Assembly: GCA_026982145.1 (NCBI GenBank)
Contig: JALSHQ010000036.1
Span: 1 to 6,173, forward strand
Direction of reading: 5' to 3'
Length of the DNA stretch: 6,173 bases
Source of the DNA: Gammaproteobacteria bacterium
GTDB taxonomy: Bacteria > Pseudomonadota > Gammaproteobacteria > SZUA-140
Shown here piece by piece: positions 1 to 4,673 of the stretch (the first letter of the stretch is position 1; every line of letters starts with the position of its first letter). Below the pieces are notes generated by a model, which was not told the origin of the DNA, searched no databases, and was given only the letters and a program-made list of their open reading frames with translations. Made by a program: the position numbers and the translations under genes.

Positions 1-2
1 GG

Positions 3-902
3 CTCGCCTTTCTAAGGCTCTACGGTGTTGAACCACATATGCTCGTCGCTGATCTTTGCTGTTTACCCGTATCAGAGGTATCGCAATGGTCGTTACTGTT
101 AGAGGGTGAAACGGCACTGGTCAGTACAGGTCAAAACCAGGGCTTTGCTGCCGATATTGATAACTTGGTACTGATGTTACGTAGTGCACTGCAAGCACGC
201 GAAAAAGGGGCGGGTGCGCCGGAGCAGTTGCGCCTAATCAATGGCAATGCCAACGCTGATGGTGAACTGGCGCTCATAGAACCGTTGAGCGAATTTGATC
301 TGATTGTGAGCAGAGAGAAAGAGGTGCCGGATATGCTGGCATTTTTGGCGCAAGGGTTAGATGACAAACAAGCGCTTAACCTATTGCAGGGGCCATATAG
401 CCGCCGTGATCAGATGGGTAAACTACTGCGCCCATGGCGCGCATCTGCTGCGATGTTGGTGGTGTTGCTGCTTTTCTCAGGGGGGGGTACCGTCGCTGAC
501 TATATCGACCTCGGCAAACAGCAAATCGCACTTAAAAAGCATATTGAACAGACTTATCTCGCGGCTTGTCCCGGCGCCAAGCGTATTGTGAATCCTCGAG
601 CGCAGATGGAGCAGTGTCTCAAAAAGATGCGTGGTGGCGGCGCAACAGAAGACGCGGGCCTTTTAGTGATGTTGTCCTCAGTGGGTGCTGCACTGAAGGC
701 CGCGAATGGATTGCAATTACAGCGCATCAGCTACCGCAATGGGCAACTCGATATGGCGCTGATGATGGGTGATATTCAAGGGCTAGATCAACTGAAGCAG
801 CGCATCATGAAAGAGACGGCGCTTCAGGTGGAAATTCTTTCTGCATCATCACGCAATGGCCGCATCGAAGCACGCCTGCAATTAAAGGGTAAGGGCTCAT
901 GA
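3..902 (+). CDS. gspL: Type II secretion system protein GspL (5'-partial)
   Basis: GspL is the bitopic inner-membrane protein that recruits the GspE ATPase through a cytoplasmic actin-like domain and pairs with GspM. The frame is open to the left edge. The 12 codons before the ATG at 39 (reading LAFLRLYGVEPH) continue the family pattern leading into '...LVADLCCLP', so that ATG is internal and roughly 90-100 N-terminal residues are probably missing. Counting from the ATG at 39, the end of the cytoplasmic domain carries the conserved NLLQGPY (residues 114-120). One membrane helix follows at about 136-156. The periplasmic part has a coiled stretch with the family-typical 'VNPRAQME' (184-191) and a C-terminal ferredoxin-like region (about 205-285). 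C177 and C193 flank that motif and could form a disulfide. The gene overlaps gspM by four bases (ATGA), which fits the standard gspL-M-N order. A run of eight G's (480-487) sits at the end of the membrane helix and does not break the frame. Confidence 0.93.
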   Translation, partial: LAFLRLYGVEPHMLVADLCCLPVSEVSQWSLLLEGETALVSTGQNQGFAADIDNLVLMLRSALQAREKGAGAPEQLRLINGNANADGELALIEPLSEFDLIVSREKEVPDMLAFLAQGLDDKQALNLLQGPYSRRDQMGKLLRPWRASAAMLVVLLLFSGGGTVADYIDLGKQQIALKKHIEQTYLAACPGAKRIVNPRAQMEQCLKKMRGGGATEDAGLLVMLSSVGAALKAANGLQLQRISYRNGQLDMALMMGDIQGLDQLKQRIMKETALQVEILSASSRNGRIEARLQLKGKGS

Positions 903-1384
903 AAGCGTGGTTCTCCGCACTAAGCCCACGTGACCGCTTGATTGTGATCGGCGGCAGTGCACTATTGGCCGTGGCGGTGTTGTTGGGGAGCTGGCTCTCA
1001 TTTGCCAGTGATGTTGAACGCATGCGCGAAGTGGTGAGCGAACAGCGTGCCGTCAGCCAGTGGATGGAAGCGGCAGCACTAGAAGCATCACAACTGCGCA
1101 AGGGTACGGGCAGCAGCCGTGCCGTCACAGGGGGTGCATCACTCCTTTCGCTGGTCGACCAAACGGCAAAGCGCAGTGGCCTTGGGAGTGCAATGAAACG
1201 CATCGAACCCGAGGGCGACGACAAAGTCCGCATTCGTCTAGACCGGGTTAACTTTGATAAAATGATGCGTTGGCTGGAAGCGTTACAAAGCAAGCAGATG
1301 GTTTCTATTGACAGCATCACCGTCGACCATCATCAAGAGCGCGGCATGGTCAACGCGCGCTTAACACTGAAAGGCACACGATGA
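899..1384 (+). CDS. gspM: Type II secretion system protein GspM
   Basis: GspM is a small inner-membrane component of the T2SS assembly platform. It binds GspL and stabilises the GspL-GspE complex. The 161-residue length is usual for the family. The N terminus has the characteristic 'W...LSPRDR' (residues 4-13). One membrane helix follows at about 14-34, then a short coiled region (about 38-66), then a periplasmic ferredoxin-like domain (about 80-160). That domain contains 'SLLSLVDQTAKRSGL' and a 'NFDKMMRWLEAL' helix typical of GspM. The ATG at 899 overlaps the gspL stop (ATGA). A purine-rich AAAGGG (884-889) and a nearer AAGGG (891-895) could serve as ribosome binding sites. The 3' end overlaps gspN in the same way. 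Identification rests on topology, these motifs and its position between gspL and gspN. Confidence 0.93.
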   Translation: MKAWFSALSPRDRLIVIGGSALLAVAVLLGSWLSFASDVERMREVVSEQRAVSQWMEAAALEASQLRKGTGSSRAVTGGASLLSLVDQTAKRSGLGSAMKRIEPEGDDKVRIRLDRVNFDKMMRWLEALQSKQMVSIDSITVDHHQERGMVNARLTLKGTR

Positions 1385-2160
1385 AAAAGAAGGTCGTTCT
1401 TTATGGCGCATTGGCGCTGATGAGCTATCTGATTTTCATGGTGGTGCTGATACCTGCAGATCGTCTTTACGGGCTGGCAAAAGAGCGGCTGCCATTTGCG
1501 CTCTATCAACTTGATGGCACACTCTGGAAAGGGAGCGCCTCAGTCGTGACCTTTAATCAAGGCTCGCAACGCCTTGAGGCAGTGAAGTGGGAGCTGCAGC
1601 CCGCAGCACTGTTGATGGGGCGAGCGCAGGCAACCGTTAAATTTCGTTATGACAACCGAGCTGTTTCAGTCACAGTGGGGCGGAGCCTGAGCGCGCTTTA
1701 TCTGCACGATTTTAATGGCCGTATGACGGCCGCGACGATAGAGCAATTTTCCCCACCGCCAGCGATAGGGCTTAAAGGTGTTATTGATGTAGACCTCAGC
1801 GAGCTCTCGATGAGTGGCAGTGAATGGGTGGCCGTCAATGGCGTGGTGCGCTGGCGCAATGCAGGACTGGATTTAAACAACACAACTTTAGGCAGTTTTG
1901 AGTTAACACTGACCACTGTTGATGGAAAAACTAACGGCGTCGTAAAAGAGACCGATGGCCCGTTAAAGGTTAACGGTACATTGCTGTTGCGCCCTTCAGG
2001 TGAATATCTTTTTGCCGGTACGGTTGAGTTGCGTGACAAGCAACGTAACGATCTTAGGCAAGGGCTGCGCTTTATCGGCACGCCCAACGCGCAAGGGGTC
2101 TACACTATTAAGTACCAAGGTCAGTTACCGATGAGTCGTCTCGCCCCATTCGCAGGTTGA
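1381..2160 (+). CDS. gspN: Type II secretion system protein GspN
   Basis: GspN is an accessory T2SS inner-membrane protein found in only some systems. Its exact role is not settled, and it is dispensable in several species. The 259-residue protein has a short basic N terminus (MKKK), one membrane helix at about 5-25, and a beta-rich periplasmic domain. The family's 'LDGTLWKG' signature is at residues 44-51, followed by 'VKWELQPAALLMGRA' (68-82). Repeated beta strands continue to the C terminus, with 'RFIGTPNAQGVYTIKYQGQL' (230-249) resembling the end of GspN proteins. The ATG overlaps the gspM stop (ATGA), and GAAAGG at 1369-1374 is a well-placed ribosome binding site. It is the last T2SS gene here, and the next gene encodes a transporter subunit. 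Confidence 0.92.
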   Translation: MKKKVVLYGALALMSYLIFMVVLIPADRLYGLAKERLPFALYQLDGTLWKGSASVVTFNQGSQRLEAVKWELQPAALLMGRAQATVKFRYDNRAVSVTVGRSLSALYLHDFNGRMTAATIEQFSPPPAIGLKGVIDVDLSELSMSGSEWVAVNGVVRWRNAGLDLNNTTLGSFELTLTTVDGKTNGVVKETDGPLKVNGTLLLRPSGEYLFAGTVELRDKQRNDLRQGLRFIGTPNAQGVYTIKYQGQLPMSRLAPFAG

Positions 2161-2165
2161 AAACC

Positions 2166-2744
2166 ATGGCATCACAGCGCAATAATTTACTGGCACGCGT
2201 GGCTGGTGGTATCGAATCGTTTGGCGAATGGAGCGGGCGTACCGTTTCATGGCTGACGTTACTGCTGGTGTTATTGGTGAGTTATGATGTGACCATGCGC
2301 TACCTGTTCCAGGAAGGCTCGGTCGCGTTGCAAGAGTTAGAGTGGCATCTCTTTGCGCTGATCTTTCTATTGGGCTCCGCTTATACCCTCAAGCATGACG
2401 GGCATGTGCGTGTTGATCTGCTCTACCGAGCACGCTGGATGAGTGACCGACGACGTGCTTGGATTGACCTATTCGGCACACTCTTTTTTCTGTTGCCTTT
2501 TTCTATTCTGATTATCTATAGCGCATGGCCGTTCGTTGAAAACGCCTATATTCTGAATGAACACTCACCTGACCCGGGTGGCTTGCCCTATCGCTACCTC
2601 ATCAAAATGATGATTCCGCTCTGCTTTGTGCTGCTGGTAATTCAGGGCGTTGCGATGATTATTCGTAGCGCACAGAAGATCGCTGCGCAAGACGATGAGC
2701 CGAGCCCGGCTGAAAATAAAATGTCAAAAGAGCACGACGCCTGA
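2166..2744 (+). CDS. dctQ: TRAP transporter small permease subunit (DctQ/FcbT2 type)
   Basis: This is the small four-helix membrane subunit of a tripartite ATP-independent periplasmic transporter. It works with the large DctM permease and a periplasmic binding protein to import an organic anion using the sodium gradient. Predicted helices in the 192-residue protein are at about 28-44, 60-75, 101-120 and 145-167. Family motifs are 'SYDVTMRYLF' (39-48), 'LEWHLFALIFLLGSAYTLKHDGHVRVD' in two parts (LEWHLF 58-63; KHDGHVRVD 76-84), and 'SPDPGGLPYRYLIK' (134-147). These look like the FcbT2/TakQ class annotated for mannitol, chloroaromatic or 2-keto acid uptake. The ATG at 2166 was chosen because an AGG (2154-2156) lies nine bases upstream. 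A TTG at 2157 overlapping the gspN stop would add three residues and lacks a Shine-Dalgarno at the right distance. The charged C-terminal tail runs directly into dctM. Confidence 0.93.
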   Translation: MASQRNNLLARVAGGIESFGEWSGRTVSWLTLLLVLLVSYDVTMRYLFQEGSVALQELEWHLFALIFLLGSAYTLKHDGHVRVDLLYRARWMSDRRRAWIDLFGTLFFLLPFSILIIYSAWPFVENAYILNEHSPDPGGLPYRYLIKMMIPLCFVLLVIQGVAMIIRSAQKIAAQDDEPSPAENKMSKEHDA

Positions 2745-4084
2745 TGGAGATGGAAGTCTGGGCGTTGATAATGTTTGGTGTGGTGATTGCCGCGTTGATG
2801 ATCGGTTTTCCGGTGGCACTCACGCTAGGTGCCGTGTCGATGGCCTTTGGCGCTGTATTTCTCGGGCTCGGGTTTTTCGAACTACTGCCCATGCGTATCT
2901 GGGGCATCATGACCAACTTCACCCTGCTGGCTGTGCCGCTATTTATCTTCATGGGGATCATGTTGGAGAAATCCGGCATTGCCGAAGAGCTGTTAGAGAC
3001 GATGGGGATGCTGTTTGGCCGCGTCCGCGGTGGGTTGGCGGTTTCGATTGTGATTGTCGGTGCGCTGCTCGCCGCGACCACTGGTGTGGTGGGCGCCACT
3101 GTGGTCACCATGGGGGTGATCGCGCTGCCTGCGTTACTGAAGCACGGTTATCGTACTGAATTAGCCACGGGCACCATCGCCGCCTCCGGCACACTGGGGC
3201 AGATCATCCCGCCGAGCATTGTGTTGATTCTACTGGCTGATGTGATCGGGGTGCCGGTCGGGCAACTCTTTGCAGGCGCTGTGGTACCGGGGTTTTTATT
3301 GATCGCACTATTCATTGCGCTCATCATGGCCGTTGCTTGGCTCAAGCCGGAACATGCACCTGCGATCGATGTGAAAAAGTTACAGGCGGAGCGCGATGAT
3401 AGCAGTTTATGGGCGGCGGTGATCACCAGTCTGTTGCCACCGCTGTTACTGGTCGTTGCAGTGTTAGGTTCGATCTTTTTTGGGATTGCGTCCCCGACAG
3501 AATCAGCAGCGATTGGAGCGCTGGGCGCGATGTTGCTGGCGATCGTACGCCGCCGCCTCAACATGCCAAATCTGCAAAGCACCATGCAGCAGACGACACG
3601 AATGACCAGCATGGTTTTTTTGATCTTGATTGGTGCCACCACTTTTGGTTTGGTCTTTCGCGGCATGGGTGGCGATATGCTGGTTGAAGATATCATGATG
3701 GAGTTGCCCGGAGGCGTTTGGGGTTTTCTGTTTGTCAGCATGTTGATTATTTTTTTACTCGGTTTCTTTCTGGATTTTATTGAAATCTGTTTTGTTGTCG
3801 TGCCGATCATCGCACCGATTGCGATCATGATGGACATAGACCCGGTGTGGTTTGCAATCCTGATTGCGATGAACCTTCAAACCTCATTTTTGACCCCACC
3901 CTTTGGCTTCTCGCTCTTTTATCTCAAAGCAGTAGCCCCCCCTTCGGTCAAGATTACCCAGATCTACCGCGGTGTCATTCCATTTATCATTATTCAGCTT
4001 TCAGTGTTAGGGCTATTGGTGGCATTCCCTGATGTGGTGACATGGCTGCCACAGCTCATGGACGAGATGCAGGGGTTTGGCTAG
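2744..4084 (+). CDS. dctM: TRAP transporter large permease subunit (DctM/FcbT3 type)
   Basis: This is the large multi-helix subunit that forms the transport path of the TRAP system, probably an elevator-type sodium symporter. The 446-residue length is normal for DctM, and the protein is hydrophobic throughout with about 11-13 predicted helices. Recognisable motifs include 'NFTLLAVPLFIFMGIMLE' (58-75), 'GATVVTMGVIALP' (117-129), 'SGTLGQIIPPS' (148-158), 'SPTESAAIG' (250-258), 'FFLDFIEICFVVVPIIAPI' (341-359) and 'TSFLTPPFGFSLFYLK' (380-395). The 'LDFIEICF' form points to the FcbT3/TakM group (2-keto acids, lactate, chlorobenzoate) more than the classical C4-dicarboxylate DctM. The substrate itself cannot be read from the permease. 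The ATG overlaps the dctQ stop (TGATG). An in-frame ATG at 2750 is an alternative start. No binding-protein gene is present in the window, so it must lie elsewhere. Confidence 0.96.
   Translation: MEMEVWALIMFGVVIAALMIGFPVALTLGAVSMAFGAVFLGLGFFELLPMRIWGIMTNFTLLAVPLFIFMGIMLEKSGIAEELLETMGMLFGRVRGGLAVSIVIVGALLAATTGVVGATVVTMGVIALPALLKHGYRTELATGTIAASGTLGQIIPPSIVLILLADVIGVPVGQLFAGAVVPGFLLIALFIALIMAVAWLKPEHAPAIDVKKLQAERDDSSLWAAVITSLLPPLLLVVAVLGSIFFGIASPTESAAIGALGAMLLAIVRRRLNMPNLQSTMQQTTRMTSMVFLILIGATTFGLVFRGMGGDMLVEDIMMELPGGVWGFLFVSMLIIFLLGFFLDFIEICFVVVPIIAPIAIMMDIDPVWFAILIAMNLQTSFLTPPFGFSLFYLKAVAPPSVKITQIYRGVIPFIIIQLSVLGLLVAFPDVVTWLPQLMDEMQGFG
4071..4075 (+). promoter_or_regulatory. Ribosome binding site that decides a GTG start
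   Basis: AGGGG lies eight bases before the GTG at 4084, inside the last codons of dctM. It supports starting the Cys-rich gene at GTG, overlapping the dctM stop by one base (TAGTG), rather than at an ATG 42 bases upstream (4042). Confidence 0.7.
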
Positions 4085-4293
4085 TGTCAGCACCGGTTTT
4101 GTTATCAACCCTCACTTGTCCTGATTGTGGTCATCGTGAGGTGCTTGAGATGCCAACAGACGCCTGTCAGTATTACCATCAATGCTCCGCTTGTGATGAG
4201 CTATTGAGGCCATTGAAAGGTGATTGCTGCCTGTTTTGTTCGTATGGCGACATGCCATGTCCGCCCGTTCAGCAAGAGAAGAGGTGTTATTGA
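4084..4293 (+). CDS. Small cysteine-rich GDCCxxC-motif protein
   Basis: This 69-residue protein has ten cysteines. A CPDC pair (C12, C15) and a CSAC pair (C34, C37) look like a zinc-ribbon or iron-binding arrangement. They are followed by the signature GDCCLFCSYG (46-55) and 'MPCPP' (57-61). This matches what I know as the 'GDCCVxC domain-containing (seleno)protein' family, whose biochemical function is not established. Some relatives carry selenocysteine, but here every motif position is an ordinary Cys codon (TGC or TGT). There is no signal peptide or membrane helix, so it is probably cytoplasmic. A role in metal binding or thiol redox chemistry is inference from the cysteine layout only. 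The GTG start overlaps the dctM stop and has a good ribosome binding site. An upstream ATG at 4042 would add 14 residues encoded inside dctM and is less likely. The next gene starts one base after its stop. Confidence 0.83.
   Translation: MSAPVLLSTLTCPDCGHREVLEMPTDACQYYHQCSACDELLRPLKGDCCLFCSYGDMPCPPVQQEKRCY
4281..4286 (+). promoter_or_regulatory. Ribosome binding site for the 86-residue membrane protein
   Basis: GAGGTG, preceded by AA, ends eight bases before the ATG at 4295. This is a near-ideal Shine-Dalgarno, and it fixes the start there rather than at the in-frame ATGs further upstream (such as 4220) that lie inside the Cys-rich gene. Confidence 0.75.
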
Positions 4294-4294
4294 G

Positions 4295-4555
4295 ATGGCT
4301 GATAAAGATGACAAAAAAGAGAAGCCCGTCACTCAGGCCGACCGCATCGTTTTCCTTGCGCTTAAAGGGGCGCTTGTCGCGACTGTTTTCCTCTTCACGC
4401 CGCTGTTAACGGTGGTGCTTAACGCCATCGGGTTAGGTTCGGCCGCACCGCTTTTAAATGCACTGATGTTCCCACTACTGTTTATCTGTTTCGGTGCGAT
4501 GGGTTACGGCATGTGGAAAAAGAAAATAGGGGAGAAATCGGAGCCAGATGAGTAG
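4295..4555 (+). CDS. Small two-helix membrane protein of unknown function
   Basis: This is an 86-residue protein I do not recognise as a named family. It has a highly charged Lys/Asp-rich N terminus (residues 2-17) and two predicted membrane helices (about 18-45 and 52-73). A KKK patch follows the second helix, and the C-terminal tail is acidic. Both ends are therefore probably cytoplasmic, with a short periplasmic turn around residues 46-52. Evidence that it is real: a strong Shine-Dalgarno, a one-base gap to the upstream stop, the coherent hydrophobic pattern, and a transcription terminator placed exactly at its end. It could be an accessory to the TRAP transporter or the Cys-rich protein, but nothing in the sequence shows this. 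Confidence 0.75.
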   Translation: MADKDDKKEKPVTQADRIVFLALKGALVATVFLFTPLLTVVLNAIGLGSAAPLLNALMFPLLFICFGAMGYGMWKKKIGEKSEPDE

Positions 4556-4584
4556 CGCATCTGACTTCGAAATCCCCCTTTTTT
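4529..4584 (+). terminator. Intrinsic terminator of the gsp-TRAP gene run
   Basis: A long imperfect stem has an upper part CAGATG (4545-4550) pairing with CATCTG (4558-4563). It continues below through 4538-4543 with 4565-4570, then 4530-4532 with 4576-4578, with small A·A and A·C mismatches. Six T's follow at 4579-4584. The seven-base loop (4551-4557) contains the TAG stop of the membrane-protein gene, so the left arm is coding sequence. The stem was paired by eye, with no folding energy computed. Confidence 0.75.
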
Positions 4585-4603
4585 ATGGTGCGGGTTAGGG
4601 CTC

Positions 4604-4632
4604 AAAAAAGAGCGGCCACCGTACCGGCCGCT
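4604..4632 (-). terminator. Intrinsic terminator of the beta-helix gene
   Basis: AGCGGCC (4611-4617) and GGCCGCT (4626-4632) form a perfect 7-bp GC-rich stem with an eight-base loop. Read on the - strand, the stem is followed by C and six U's (complement of the A-run 4604-4609). This is the usual intrinsic terminator layout, placed about 40 bases beyond the stop of the leftward gene. On the + strand the stem is followed only by 'gacttt', so its effect there would be weak. Confidence 0.75.
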
Positions 4633-4639
4633 GACTTTG

Positions 4640-4667
4640 AGGCCTCTGCATACAAGCGTAGAGGCCT
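4640..4667. repeat. Inverted repeat in the convergent spacer
   Basis: AGGCCTCT (4640-4647) and AGAGGCCT (4660-4667) are a perfect 8-bp inverted repeat, extendable by a G·T and a C-G pair. It lies six bases beyond the beta-helix stop codon. There is no adjacent T-run in either direction, so it is not a complete terminator alone. It may act as a 3'-end stabilising hairpin or as the first of tandem stems for the leftward transcript. Confidence 0.6.
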
Positions 4668-4673
4668 GTCATA

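Noticed and set aside
39..41. ATG at 39 as the true start of gspL
   Set aside because: The frame is open upstream to the window edge with family-like residues, and a protein starting here would lack most of the cytoplasmic actin-like domain.
805..1320. 171-codon open frame on the - strand
   Set aside because: It is antisense to gspL and gspM, its sequence is rich in Ser, Arg and Leu without motif or membrane pattern, and it conflicts with clear T2SS genes.
2695..3159. 154-codon + strand frame overlapping dctQ and dctM
   Set aside because: Its His/Arg/Cys-rich translation is typical of an out-of-frame reading, and dctM fills the same bases with strong family motifs.
3148..3837. 229-codon open frame on the - strand
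   Set aside because: It lies wholly antisense to the TRAP large permease, its translation is Ser/Thr/Ile/Lys-rich low complexity with no recognisable domain, and the + strand protein is unmistakable.
4084..4293. Selenocysteine (TGA) within the GDCC motif or read-through of the terminal TGA
   Set aside because: All motif positions are TGC or TGT. Reading through the stop at 4291 meets another stop after two codons and would occupy the next gene's start region.
4585..4673. Small RNA or CRISPR-like unit in the spacer
   Set aside because: The hairpins are explained by convergent terminators. There are no direct repeats with regular spacers and no visible promoter.
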